Below, piece after piece: positions 16,901 through 31,120 of a DNA stretch of 64,000 nucleotides. The number at the start of each line of letters is the position of its first letter. The first letter of the stretch is position 1. The stretch lies in NCBI GenBank assembly GCA_964035545.1, contig OZ037767.1, forward strand, positions 18,256,281 through 18,320,280. Reading direction: 5' to 3'. This DNA comes from Bugula neritina. Taxonomy: Eukaryota > Bryozoa > Gymnolaemata > Cheilostomatida > Bugulidae. The notes beneath the pieces are model-generated. The model was given only the letters and a program-made list of their open reading frames with translations. It searched no databases and was not told where the DNA came from. The position numbers and the translations under genes are program-made.

Positions 16901-17853
16901 CATACTGAAATACGCTGGAACATACTGAAATATACTGCAACCTACTGCAACATACTGAAATACACTGTAACATACTGAAATGCACTGCAACATACTACAA
17001 CATGCTGAATTACACTGTAACATATTGAAATACACTGCAACGCACTGAAATATACTGCAACATACCGAAATATATGGTAAACTACTGACAAATAATGTAA
17101 AACATTGAAAAATACTGCAACATACTGAAATATACTGTAACACACTGAAATATACTGCAACATACTGAAATACACTGTAACATACCGAAATATACTGCAA
17201 CATACTGAAATACACTGCTACATACTGAAATATACTGCAAAATACTGCAACATACTGAAAAACACTGTAACATACTGAAATACACTGCAACACACTACAA
17301 CATACAGAAATACAGTGTAACATATTGAAATACACTGCAACACAATGATATATACTGCAACATACCGAAATATATGGTAAACTACTGAAATATACTGTAA
17401 CACATTGAAAAATACTGCAACATAAAGAAATATACTGTGACACACTGAAATATACTGCAACATACTGAAATACACTGAAACATACTGAAGTATACTGCAA
17501 CATACTGAAATAGACTGCTACATACTGAAATATACTTCAAGATACTGCAACAAACTGAAATACATTGTAACATACTGAAATACACTGCAACATACTGCAT
17601 TATACTGACATCTACTGGGACATATGGAATTACACTGCAACAAATTGAAGTACACTGCGACGCACTGAAACATACGTCAACATACCAAAATGTACTGCAA
17701 CATACTGAGATACACTGTAATATACTGAAATATACTGCAACCTACTGCAACATACTGACATACGCTGTAACATATTGAAATACAGTGCAACACATTGAAA
17801 TATACTCTAACTAACTGAAATATAGTGTAATATACGGAAATGTACTGTGACAT
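13971..17853 (+). repeat. Higher-order repeat block recurring at 21,258-25,120
   Basis: This block matches 21,258-25,120 at offset 7,287. The offset falls to 7,267 after a 20-bp (one dimer) deletion in the second copy near 24,771. The minus-strand 168-residue frame at 14,787 recurs at 22,074 and 31,954. The right end, at the sequence gtgacat, is where retrotransposon fragment 1 interrupts. The homologous copy continues uninterrupted at 25,121, which fixes the insertion boundary. Confidence 0.85.
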
Positions 17854-19243
17854 TATAAACACAATTATCAATGATGGCGCTTTTCCAAATGAACTAAAAA
17901 AAGCTAAAGTTGTTCCTCTACACAAAAAAGGCATAGCTACTGATGTAAGTAATTACCGCCCAATTTCTATACTACCTGTTTTCAGTAAGATAGCTGAAAA
18001 GATTTTAAATAAGCAAATAGTAGATTTTCTAGAAAGCAAAAATTATTTAACTGATAAGCAGTACGGCTTTAGACGAAATAGAAACACAAATAATGCCTTA
18101 ATTAATCTAACAAATAAGGTTTTAAATGCCATGAACAATGGTAATTCTGTAGCTGGAATTTTCCTCGATTTTAGTAAGGCCTTTGACACAATAAATCATG
18201 AAATCTTATTAGCTAAATTAAAAATGCTCCACTTTTCAAGTCACAGTGTGAAGCTAATTAAAAATTATCTGTCCAATCGTCAACAGTCTACTATTATTAA
18301 CAACACATATTCTGACTTTATTCATATCACATGTGGAGTACCACAAGGATCCATACTTGGTCCCACACTATTCCTAATTTATATAAATGATCTTCCAGAT
18401 GTAACTATGCATTTAGACCCTATATTATTTGCCGATGATACGAACCTCTTCTTTGAATCAAAAAATCTATTAAACAATATGGACGTCATAAACTGTGAAT
18501 TAAAGAAAATTGAAAATTGGTGCAATAAAAATAAATTAACTGTAAATATGAGTAAAACAAACTATATGATAATCAAAACAGCGCAAAATAAACAAGATTT
18601 AAATGGCTTTGCCTTAGAAATGTTTAACAAAAAATTAGTGGAAGTAAAATCAACTACCTTCTTAGGTATTATAATAGATTCACATCTTTCTTGGCAACAA
18701 CATTGCAGCAAACTTTGTCAAAACCTAAGGCCCTTAGTAGGCTTGATAAGTAAATGTTCCAATCACCTACCTAGAAAAATTCTAATACAAATATATAACT
18801 CTTTTGTAAATTCTAAATTAACATATTGCCTAGAATCGTGGGGTAATGCAGCAAACATTTATCTTGAACCACTACATTTACTGCAAAAGAAAATACTGAG
18901 AATTATATATAAAAAGCATCACCTTTCCCCATCTAAACCACTGTTTCTTAGTTCTTCAATCATGCCTATTCACACTCTACACAAATTCAAATTAATACTG
19001 CTCTCACATAAACTTTACTATTCTCAACTAACACATCTCACACATAACTATCCCACAAGATTTTCAGAGTTCAGCCTACAAACTCCTCCATCATCAACTG
19101 CTGCAGGTCAACGAAGAGTGGAATTCCAATGTTCGTCGCTATGGAATAAATTGCCTAGTTCTATTCGTGCTGTGGAGAGGGAGGCTGGTTTCAAACTTGC
19201 CCTGAGAGACCATCTAATGGCAAATTTCCAGATAAAAAAATAA
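17840..19243 (+). CDS. Partial reverse transcriptase of non-LTR retrotransposon 1
   Basis: The 467-codon frame is open to a TAA at 19,241-19,243. Its ATG at 17,840 and first four codons belong to the satellite; element sequence starts at 17,854, so there is no genuine start. The protein would copy element RNA into DNA at a nicked target. Visible RT motifs are NYRPISILP (residues 38-46), a fingers region ending near GFRRNR (76-81), motif A FLDFSKAFDT (108-117, catalytic Asp110), motif B GVPQGSILGP (166-175) and motif C FADDTN (197-202, catalytic Asp199 and Asp200). The region after about residue 280 contains the RT-thumb and C-terminal pattern typical of CR1/L2-type LINEs, including SSLWNKLPSSIR near residue 437. 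There is no internal stop or frameshift. The catalytic triad is therefore intact, but the protein lacks its N terminus and endonuclease and is presumably non-functional alone. No promoter is visible upstream, only satellite. Confidence 0.92.
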   Translation: MYCDIINTIINDGAFPNELKKAKVVPLHKKGIATDVSNYRPISILPVFSKIAEKILNKQIVDFLESKNYLTDKQYGFRRNRNTNNALINLTNKVLNAMNNGNSVAGIFLDFSKAFDTINHEILLAKLKMLHFSSHSVKLIKNYLSNRQQSTIINNTYSDFIHITCGVPQGSILGPTLFLIYINDLPDVTMHLDPILFADDTNLFFESKNLLNNMDVINCELKKIENWCNKNKLTVNMSKTNYMIIKTAQNKQDLNGFALEMFNKKLVEVKSTTFLGIIIDSHLSWQQHCSKLCQNLRPLVGLISKCSNHLPRKILIQIYNSFVNSKLTYCLESWGNAANIYLEPLHLLQKKILRIIYKKHHLSPSKPLFLSSSIMPIHTLHKFKLILLSHKLYYSQLTHLTHNYPTRFSEFSLQTPPSSTAAGQRRVEFQCSSLWNKLPSSIRAVEREAGFKLALRDHLMANFQIKK

Positions 19244-19412
19244 TACTTTTTTAAGTTGCTAAAACTTCCAAAAACCTAAACAAAAATCTTATATAACTGT
19301 CAACCATTCATGGCTCGGTGCCCCGACTAGCTACAGTGCTATTGCGCCATAGGCCCTGTCATTTTGTTTATTTTTTTCTCAATTAATTTTTTCCCGACTA
19401 TGACAAAATAAA
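19244..19412 (+). other. 3' UTR of retrotransposon fragment 1 with hairpin and AATAAA
   Basis: This is AT-rich non-coding sequence after the stop codon. It carries a small hairpin with arms TAGC (19,328-19,331) and GCTA (19,338-19,341) around a 6-nt loop. A C-rich stretch (gccccg) lies 5' of it and aggccct 3' of it. The same TAGC/GCTA hairpin flanked by GGCCC-rich sequence occurs in the 3' UTR of fragment 2 near 62,244-62,254. Conserved 3' hairpins are recognised by RT in several LINE families; that role is inferred here. The polyadenylation signal AATAAA is at 19,407-19,412. Confidence 0.75.
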
Positions 19413-19448
19413 AAACAAACAAACAAACAAACAAACAAACAAACAAAC
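19413..19448 (+). repeat. (AAAC)n 3' tail of retrotransposon fragment 1
   Basis: About nine AAAC tetramers lie directly after AATAAA and run into satellite sequence. The same tetramer tails fragment 2, so it belongs to the element rather than being a chance microsatellite. The minus-strand translation gives a run of LFVC repeats, which is not a protein. Confidence 0.9.
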
Positions 19449-22230
19449 ATACTGGAATATACTGTAACACAATGAAATATACTTCAACATACTGAAATAC
19501 GCTGTAACATACTGAAATATACTGCAACCTACTGCAACATACTAAAATACACTGTAACATACTGAAATACACTGCAACATACTACAACATACTGAAATAC
19601 ACTGTAACATATTGAAATACACTGCAACACACTGAAATATACTGCAACATACCGAAATATATGGTAAACTACTGAAAAATACTGTAACACATTGAAAAAT
19701 ACTGCAACATACCGAAATATACTGTAACACACTGAAATATACTGCAACATACTGAATTACACTGTAACATACTGAAATATACTGCAACATACTGAAATAC
19801 GCTGCTACATACTGAAATATACTGCAAAATACTGCAACATACTGAAATACACTGTAACATACTGAAATAAACTGCAACACACTGAAATATACTGCAACAT
19901 ACCGAAATATATGGTAGACTACTGAAAAATACTGTAACACATTGAAAAATACTGCAACATACTGAAATATACTGTAACACACTGAAATATACTGCAACAT
20001 ACTGAAGTACACTGTAATATACTGAAATACACTGTAACATACTGAAATACACTGCGACATACTACAACATACTGAAATACACTGTAACATATTGAAATAC
20101 ACTGCAATACACTGAAACATATTGAAATACACTGCAACACACTGAAATATACTGCAACATCCCGAAATAAATGGTAAACTACTGAAATATACTGTAACAC
20201 ATTGAAAAATACTGCATCATATTGAAATATAGTGTAACACACTGAAATATACTGCAACATACTGAAATACACTGTAACATACTAAAAGATACTGCAACAT
20301 AGTGAAATACACTGCTACATACTGAAATATACTGCAACATACTGCAACATACTGAAATACATTGTAACACACTGAAATACGCTGAAACATACTGCAACAT
20401 ATTGAAATACACTGCAACACATCGAATTATACTGCAACATACCTAAATATACAGTAATATACTGAAATATACTGTAACACATTGAAAAGTACTGAAACAT
20501 ACTGAAATATACTGAAAGACACTGCTACATACTGAAATATACTGCAAGATACTGCAACATACTGAAATACACTATAACATACTGAAATATACTGCAACAT
20601 ACTGAAATACACTGCTACATACTGAAATATACTGCAACATACCTAAATATACGGTCATATACTACAATATACTGTAACACATTGAAAAACACTGCAACAT
20701 ACTGAACTATACTGCAAGATACTGAAATGCACTGTAACATACTGAAACACACTGCAACATACTGCATTATACTGACATACGCTGTAACATATTGAAATAC
20801 ACTGCAACACATTGAAATATACTCTAACTCACTGAAATATAGTGTAATATACGGAAATGTACTGTGACATACTGGAATATACTGTAACACAATGAAATAT
20901 ACTTCAACATACTGAAATACGCTGTAACATACTGAAATATACTGCAACCTACTGCAACATACTGAAATACACTGTAACATACTGAAATACACTGCAACAT
21001 ACTACAACATACTGAAATACACCGTAACATATTGAAATACACTGCAACACACTGAAATATACTGCTACATACCGAAATATATGGTAAACTACTGAAAAAT
21101 ACTGTAACACATTGAAAAATACTGCAACATACTGAAATATACTGTAACACACTGAAATATACTGCAACATACTGAATTACACTGCTACATACTGAAATAT
21201 ACTGCAAAATACTGCAACTTACTGAAATACACTGTAACATACTGAAATACACTGCAACATACTGCATTATACTGACATCTACTGGGACATATGGAATTAC
21301 ACTGCAACAAATTGAAGTACACTGCGACGCACTGAAACATACGGCAATATACTGAAATGTACTGCGACACATTGATATATACTGCAACATACTGAAATAT
21401 GCTGTAGCGTACTGAAATTCACTGCAACACACTGAAGTATACTGTAATATACAGAAATGTAATGTAACAAACTGAAACATACGTCAACATACTGCAACAT
21501 ACTGCAACATACTGAAATACGCTGTAAAATACTGAAATACACTGCAACATACTGAATTATACTGACATACACTGGAACATATTGAAATATACTGCAACAA
21601 ATTGAAGTATACTGCAACACACTGAAACATACGGCAACATACTGAAATATACTGCGACACATTGAAATATACTGCAACATACTGAAATACACTGTATCAT
21701 ACTGAAATAAACTGCAACACACTGAAGTGTACTGTAATATACAGACATGTACTGTAACAAACTGAAACATACGTCAACATACTAAAATGTACTGCAACAG
21801 ACTGAGATACACTGTAATATACTGAAATATACTGCAACATACTGCATTATACTGACATACGCTGTAACATATTGAAATACACTGCAACGCTTTGAAATAT
21901 ACTGTAACTCACTGAAATATACTGCAACATACTGAAATACACTGCAACATACTACAACATACTGAAATACACTGTAACAGATCGAATTACACTGCAACAA
22001 ATTGAAATATACGGCAACATACCAAAATATACGATAAACTACTGAAATATCCTGTAACACATTGAAATACACTTTAACATACTGAAATATACTGCAACCT
22101 ACTGCAACATACTGACATACGCTGTAACATATTGAAATACACTGCAACACATTGAAATATACTGTAACTCACTGAAATATAGTGTAATATACGGAAATGT
22201 ACTGTAACATACTGGAATATACTATAACAC

Positions 22231-25200
22231 ACTGAAATACACTGTAACATACTGCAACATTCTAAAATACACTGTAACATATCGAAATACACTGCCACAC
22301 ACTGAAATATACTGCAACATACCGAAATCAATGGTAAACTACTGAAATATACTGTAACACAATGAAAAACACTGCAACATACTGAACTATACTGCAAGAT
22401 ACTGCAACATACTGAAATACACTGTAACATACTGAACCACACTGCAACATACTGCATTATACTGACATACGCTGTAACATATTGAAATACACTGCAACGC
22501 TTTGAAATATACTGTAACTCACTGAAATATACTGCAACATACTGAAATACACTGTAACATACTGAAGTATACTGCATCATACTGAAATAAACTGCTACAT
22601 ACTGAAATATACTTCAAGATACTGCCACAAACTGAAATACACTGTAACATACTGAAATACACTGCAACATACTGCATTATACTGACATACACTGGAACAT
22701 ATTGAAATATACTGCAACAAATTGAAGTATACTGCAACACACTGAAACATACGGCAACATACTGAAATATACTGCGACACATTGAAATATACTGCAACAT
22801 ACTGAAATACACTGTATCATACTGAAATAAACTGCAACACACTGAAGTGTACTGTAATATACAGACATGTACTGTAACAAACTGAAACATACGTCAACAT
22901 ACTAAAATGTACTGCAACATACTGAGATACACTGCAATATACTGAAATATACTGCAACCTACTGCAACATACTGACATACGCTGTAACATATTGAAATAC
23001 ACTGCAACACATTGAAATATACTCTAACTCACTGAAATATAGTGTAATATACGGAAATGTACTGTGACATACTGGAATATACTGTAACACAATGAAATAT
23101 ACTTCAACATACTGAAATACGCTGTAACATACTGAAATATACTGCAACCTAGTGCAACATACTGAAATACACTGTAACATACTGAAATACGCTGCAACAT
23201 ACTACAACATACTGAAATACACTGTAACATATTGAAATACACTGCAACACACTGAAATATACTGCAACATACCGAAATATATGGTAGACTACTGAAAAAT
23301 ACTGTAACACATTGAAAAATACTGCAACATACTGAAATATACTGTAACACACTGAAATATACTGCAACATACTGAAATACACTGTAACATACTGAAATAC
23401 ACTGTAACATACTGAAATACACTGCGACATACTACAACATACTGAAATACACTGTAACATATTGAAATACACTGCAATACACTGAAACATATTGAAATAC
23501 ACTGCAACACACTGAAATATACTGCAACATACCGAAATAAATGGTAAACTACTGAAATATACTGTAACACATTGAAAAATACTGCAACATATTGAAATAT
23601 AGTGTAACACACTGAAATATACTGCAACATACTGAAATACACTGTAACATACTAAAATATACTGCAACATACTGAAATACACTGCTACATACTGAAATAT
23701 ACTGCAACATACTGCAACATACTGAAATACACTGTAACATACTGAAATACGCTGAAACATACTGCAACATACTGAAATACACTGCAACACATCGAATTAT
23801 ACTGCAACATACCTAAATATACAGTAATATACTGAAATATACTGTAACACATTGAAAAGCACTGCACCATACTGAAATATACTGAAAGACACTGCTACAT
23901 ACTGAAATATACTGCAACATACCTAAATATACGGTAATATACTAAAATATACTGTAACACATTGAAAAACACTGCAACATACTGAACTATACTGCAAGAT
24001 ACTGAAATACACTGTAACATACCGAAATATACTGCAACATACTGCATTATACTGACATACGCTGTAACATATTGAAATACACTGCAACACATTGAAATAT
24101 AATCTAACTCACTAAAATATAGTGTAATATACGGAAATGTACTTTGACATACTGGAATATACTGTAACACAATGAAATATACTTCAACATACTGAAATAC
24201 GCTGGAACATACTGAAATATACTGCAACCTACTGCAACATACTGAAATACACTGTAACATACTGAAATACACTGCAACATACTACAACATGCTGAATTAC
24301 ACTGTAACATATTGAAATACACTGCAACGCACTGAAATATACTGCAACATACCGAAATATATGGTAAACTACTGACAAATAATGTAAAACATTGAAAAAT
24401 ACTGCAACATACTGAAATATACTGTAACACACTGAAATATACTGCAACATACTGAAATACACTGTAACATACCGAAATATACTGCAACATACTGAAATAC
24501 ACTGCTACATACTGAAATATACTGCAAAATACTGCAACATACTGAAAAACACTGTAACATACTGAAATACACTGCAACACACTACAACATACAGAAATAC
24601 AGTGTAACATATTGAAATACACTGCAACACAATGATATATACTGCAACATACCGAAATATATGGTAAACTACTGAAATATACTGTAACACATTGAAAAAT
24701 ACTGCAACATAAAGAAATATACTGTGACACACTGAAATATACTGCAACATACTGAAATACACTGAAACATACTGAAATAGACTGCTACATACTGAAATAT
24801 ACTTCAAGATACTGCAACAAACTGAAATACATTGTAACATACTGAAATACACTGCAACATACTGCATTATACTGACATCTACTGGGACATATGGAATTAC
24901 ACTGCAACAAATTGAAGTACACTGCGACGCACTGAAACATACGTCAACATACCAAAATGTACTGCAACATACTGAGATACACTGTAATATACTGAAATAT
25001 ACTGCAACCTACTGCAACATACTGACATACGCTGTAACATATTGAAATACAGTGCAACACATTGAAATATACTCTAACTAACTGAAATATAGTGTAATAT
25101 ACGGAAATGTACTGTGACATACTGGAATATACTGTAACACAATGAAATATACTTCAACATACTGAAATACGCTGTAACATACTGAAATATACTGCAACCT

Positions 25201-28200
25201 ACTGCAACATACTAAAATACACTGTAACATACTGAAATACACTGCAACATACTACAACATACTGAAATACACTGTAACATATTGAAATACACTGCAACAC
25301 ACTGAAATATACTGCAACATACCGAAATATATGGTAAACTACTGAAAAATACTGTAACACATTGAAAAATACTGCAACATACCGAAATATACTGTAACAC
25401 ACTGAAATATACTGCAACATACTGAATTACACTGTAACATACTGAAATATACTGCAACATACTGAAATACGCTGCTACATACTGAAATATACTGCAAAAT
25501 ACTGCAACATACTGAAATACACTGTAACATACTGAAATAAACTGCAACACACTGAAGTGTACTGTAATATACAGACATGTACTGTAACAAACTGAAACAT
25601 ACGTCAACATACTAAAATGTACTGCAACATACTGAGATACACTGTAATATACTGAAATATACTGCAACCTACTGCAACATACTGACATACGCTGTAACAT
25701 ATTGAAATACTTTGCAACACATTGAAATATACTCTAACTCACTGAAATATAGTGTAATATACGGAAATGTACTGTGACATACTGGAATATACTGTAACAC
25801 AATGAAATATACTTCAACATACTGAAATACGCTGTAACATACTGAAATATACTGCAACCTACTGCAACATACTGAAACACACTGTAACATACTGAAATAC
25901 ACTGCAACATACTGAATTATACTGACATACACTGGGACATATTGAAATACACTGCAACAAATTGAAGTATACTGCAACACACTGAAACATACGCCGACAC
26001 ACTGAAAAATACTGCGACACATTGAAATATACTGCAACATACTGCAACATACTGAAATACATTGTAACATACTGAAATACACTGCAACATACTACAACAT
26101 ACTGAAATACACTGTAACATACTGCAACATTCTAAAATACACTGTAACATATCGAAATACACTGCCACACACTGAAATATACTGCAACATACCGAAATCA
26201 ATGGTAAACTACTGAAATATACTGTAACACAATGAAAAACACTGCAACATACTGAACTATACTGCAAGATACTGCAACATACTGAAATACACTGTAACAT
26301 ACTGAACCACACTGCAACATACTGCATTATACTGACATACGCTGTAACATATTGAAATACACTGCAACGCTTTGAAATATACTGTAACTCACTGAAATAT
26401 ACTGCAACATACTGAAATACACTGTAACATACTGAAGTATACTGCATCATACTGAAATAAACTGCTACATACTGAAATATACTTCAAGATACTGCCACAA
26501 ACTGAAATACACTGTAACATACTGAAATACACTGCAACATACTGCATTATACTGACATACACTGGAACATATTGAAATATACTGCAACAAATTGAAGTAT
26601 ACTGCAACACACTGAAACATACGGCAACATACTGAAATATACTGCGACACATTGAAATATACTGCAACATACTGAAATACACTGTATCATACTGAAATAA
26701 ACTGCAACACACTGAAGTGTACTGTAATATACAGACATGTACTGTAACAAACTGAAACATACGTCAACATACTAAAATGTACTGCAACATACTGAGATAC
26801 ACTGCAATATACTGAAATATACTGCAACCTACTGCAACATACTGACATACGCTGTAACATATTGAAATACACTGCAACACATTGAAATATACTCTAACTC
26901 ACTGAAATATAGTGTAATATACGGAAATGTACTGTGACATACTGGAATATACTGTAACACAATGAAATATACTTCAACATACTGAAATACGCTGTAACAT
27001 ACTGAAATATACTGCAACCTAGTGCAACATACTGAAATACACTGTAACATACTGAAATACGCTGCAACATACTACAACATACTGAAATACACTGTAACAT
27101 ATTGAAATACACTGCAACACACTGAAATATACTGCAACATACCGAAATATATGGTAGACTACTGAAAAATACTGTAACACATTGAAAAATACTGCAACAT
27201 ACTGAAATATACTGTAACACACTGAAATATACTGCAACATACTGAAATACACTGTAACATACTGAAATACACTGTAACATACTGAAATACACTGCGACAT
27301 ACTACAACATACTGAAATACACTGTAACATATTGAAATACACTGCAATACACTGAAACATATTGAAATACACTGCAACACACTGAAATATACTGCAACAT
27401 ACCGAAATAAATGGTAAACTACTGAAATATACTGTAACACATTGAAAAATACTGCAACATATTGAAATATAGTGTAACACACTGAAATATACTGCAACAT
27501 ACTGAAATACACTGTAACATACTAAAATATACTGCAACATACTGAAATACACTGCTACATACTGAAATATACTGCAACATACTGCAACATACTGAAATAC
27601 ACTGTAACATACTGAAATACGCTGAAACATACTGCAACATACTGAAATACACTGCAACACATCGAATTATACTGCAACATACCTAAATATACAGTAATAT
27701 ACTGAAATATACTGTAACACATTGAAAAGCACTGCACCATACTGAAATATACTGAAAGACACTGCTACATACTGAAATATACTGCAACATACCTAAATAT
27801 ACGGTAATATACTAAAATATACTGTAACACATTGAAAAACACTGCAACATACTGAACTATACTGCAAGATACTGAAATACACTGTAACATACCGAAATAT
27901 ACTGCAACATACTGCATTATACTGACATACGCTGTAACATATTGAAATACACTGCAACACATTGAAATATAATCTAACTCACTAAAATATAGTGTAATAT
28001 ACGGAAATGTACTTTGACATACTGGAATATACTGTAACACAATGAAATATACTTCAACATACTGAAATACGCTGGAACATACTGAAATATACTGCAACCT
28101 ACTGCAACATACTGAAATACACTGTAACATACTGAAATACACTGCAACATACTACAACATGCTGAATTACACTGTAACATATTGAAATACACTGCAACGC

Positions 28201-29970
28201 ACTGAAATATACTGCAACATACCGAAATATATGGTAAACTACTGACAAATAATGTAAAACATTGAAAAATACTGCAACATACTGAAATATACTGTAACAC
28301 ACTGAAATATACTGCAACATACTGAAATACACTGTAACATACCGAAATATACTGCAACATACTGAAATACACTGCTACATACTGAAATATACTGCAAAAT
28401 ACTGCAACATACTGAAAAACACTGTAACATACTGAAATACACTGCAACACACTACAACATACAGAAATACAGTGTAACATATTGAAATACACTGCAACAC
28501 AATGATATATACTGCAACATACCGAAATATATGGTAAACTACTGAAATATACTGTAACACATTGAAAAATACTGCAACATAAAGAAATATACTGTGACAC
28601 ACTGAAATATACTGCAACATACTGAAATACACTGAAACATACTGAAATAGACTGCTACATACTGAAATATACTTCAAGATACTGCAACAAACTGAAATAC
28701 ATTGTAACATACTGAAATACACTGCAACATACTGCATTATACTGACATCTACTGGGACATATGGAATTACACTGCAACAAATTGAAGTACACTGCGACGC
28801 ACTGAAACATACGTCAACATACCAAAATGTACTGCAACATACTGAGATACACTGTAATATACTGAAATATACTGCAACCTACTGCAACATACTGACATAC
28901 GCTGTAACATATTGAAATACAGTGCAACACATTGAAATATACTCTAACTAACTGAAATATAGTGTAATATACGGAAATGTACTGTGACATACTGGAATAT
29001 ACTGTAACACAATGAAATATACTTCAACATACTGAAATACGCTGTAACATACTGAAATATACTGCAACCTACTGCAACATACTAAAATACACTGTAACAT
29101 ACTGAAATACACTGCAACATACTACAACATACTGAAATACACTGTAACATATTGAAATACACTGCAACACACTGAAATATACTGCAACATACCGAAATAT
29201 ATGGTAAACTACTGAAAAATACTGTAACACATTGAAAAATACTGCAACATACCGAAATATACTGTAACACACTGAAATATACTGCAACATACTGAATTAC
29301 ACTGTAACATACTGAAATATACTGCAACATACTGAAATACGCTGCTACATACTGAAATATACTGCAAAATACTGCAACATACTGAAATACACTGTAACAT
29401 ACTGAAATAAACTGCAACACACTGAAGTGTACTGTAATATACAGACATGTACTGTAACAAACTGAAACATACGTCAACATACTAAAATGTACTGCAACAT
29501 ACTGAGATACACTGTAATATACTGAAATATACTGCAACCTACTGCAACATACTGACATACGCTGTAACATATTGAAATACTTTGCAACACATTGAAATAT
29601 ACTCTAACTCACTGAAATATAGTGTAATATACGGAAATGTACTGTGACATACTGGAATATACTGTAACACAATGAAATATACTTCAACATACTGAAATAC
29701 GCTGTAACATACTGAAATATACTGCAACCTACTGCAACATACTGAAACACACTGTAACATACTGAAATACACTGCAACATACTGAATTATACTGACATAC
29801 ACTGGGACATATTGAAATACACTGCAACAAATTGAAGTATACTGCAACACACTGAAACATACGCCGACACACTGAAAAATACTGCGACACATTGAAATAT
29901 ACTGCAACATACTGCAACATACTGAAATACATTGTAACATACTGAAATACACTGCAACATACTACAACAT
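22231..29970 (+). repeat. 3,870-bp higher-order repeat, two tandem copies
   Basis: 22,231-26,100 and 26,101-29,970 are two head-to-tail copies of a 3,870-bp unit (387 monomers). Every landmark I compared keeps the 3,870 spacing: 22,519/26,389, 23,149/27,019, 25,199/29,069 and 25,669/29,539. Line-by-line comparison shows essentially no differences. After 29,990 the sequence diverges, toward the type seen near 21,970. This is the youngest-looking duplication in the window. Confidence 0.92.
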
Positions 29971-31120
29971 ACTGAAATACACTGTAACAGATCGAATTAC
30001 ACTGCAACAAATTGAAATATACTGCAACATACCAAAATATACGATAAACTACTGAAATATCCTGTAACACATTGAAATACACTTTAACATACTGAAATAT
30101 ACTGCAACCTACTGCAACATACTGACATACGCTGTAACATATTGAAATACACTGCAACACATTGAAATATACTGTAACTCACTGAAATATAGTGTAATAT
30201 ACGGAAATGTACTGTAACATACTGGAATATACTATAACACACTGAAATACACTGTAACATACTGCAACATTCTAAAATACACTGTAACATATCGAAATAC
30301 ACTGCCACACACTGAAATATACTGCAACATACCGAAATCAATGGTAAACTACTGAAATATACTGTAACACAATGAAAAACACTGCAACATACTGAACTAT
30401 ACTGCAAGATACTGCAACATACTGAAATACACTGTAACATACTGAACCACACTGCAACATACTGCATTATACTGACATACGCTGTAACATATTGAAATAC
30501 ACTGCAACGCTCTGAAATATACTGTAACTCACTGAAATATACTGCAACATACTGAAATACACTGTATCATATTGAAATAAACTGCAACACACTGAAGTGT
30601 ACTGTAATATACAGACATGTACTGTAACAAACTGAAACATACGTCAACATACTAAAATGTACTGCAACATACTGAGATACACTGTAATATACTGAAATAT
30701 ACTGCAACCTACTGCAACATACTGACATACGCTGTAACATATTGAAATACACTGCAACACATTGAAATATACTCTAACTCACTGAAATATAGTGTAATAT
30801 ACGGAAATGTACTGTGACATACTGGAATATACTGTAACACAATGAAATATACTTCAACATACTGAAATACGCTGTAACATACTGAAATATACTGCAACCT
30901 ACTGCAACATACTGAAATACACTGTAACATACTGAAATACACTGCAACATACTACAACATACTGAAATACACTGTAACATATTGAAATACAATGCAACAC
31001 ACTGAAATATACTGCAACATACCGAAATATATGGTAGACTACTGAAAAATACTGTAACACATTGAAAAATACTGCAACATACTGAAATACACTGTAACAT
31101 ACTGAAATACACTGTAACAT

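Larger units (their letters stand above)
1..17853 (+). repeat. Satellite array I, left part (10-bp monomer, 20-bp dimer)
   Basis: Head-to-tail decamers fill this stretch, nearly all ending in ACTG or a one-base variant. Two monomer classes tend to alternate, CAACATACTG-like and AAATACACTG/AAATATACTG-like, giving a 20-bp dimer. Orientation never changes. The ACTG register moves only by single 1-bp deletions near 2,379, 7,657 and 11,397, all in the same sequence context (cacatgaaatatactg instead of cacattgaaatatactg). The many minus-strand reading frames (up to 278 aa) are translations of this repeat and are not annotated as genes. No unique sequence is seen before the retrotransposon at 17,854. 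The array continues off the left edge of the window, so its true start is unknown. Confidence 0.97.
17854..19450 (+). mobile_element. 5'-truncated non-LTR retrotransposon fragment 1 (CR1/L2-like)
   Basis: A 1,597-bp non-satellite insertion in the array. It holds the C-terminal two-thirds of a LINE-type polyprotein (reverse transcriptase onward), a 3' UTR of about 160 bp, an AATAAA signal and an (AAAC)n tail. The uninterrupted homologous site at 25,111-25,130 reads actgtgacat followed by actggaatat. This places the left junction after 17,853 and the right one before 19,451. Both sides carry acat (17,850-17,853 and 19,447-19,450), so the target duplication is at most 4 bp. The 5' end lies inside the RT domain, and the apurinic endonuclease is absent. 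Truncation at the 5' end with an intact 3' tail is the usual product of incomplete target-primed reverse transcription. Placement in the CR1/L2 group is by eye from motif style and tail type. Confidence 0.93.

Noticed and set aside
17677-17934. 85-codon minus-strand ORF crossing the left junction of retrotransposon 1
   Set aside because: It is antisense to the RT coding frame joined to satellite by the insertion; a chance fusion.
19339-19572. 77-codon minus-strand ORF with repeated LFVC
   Set aside because: This is a readthrough of the (AAAC)n tail and 3' UTR of retrotransposon 1 in antisense.
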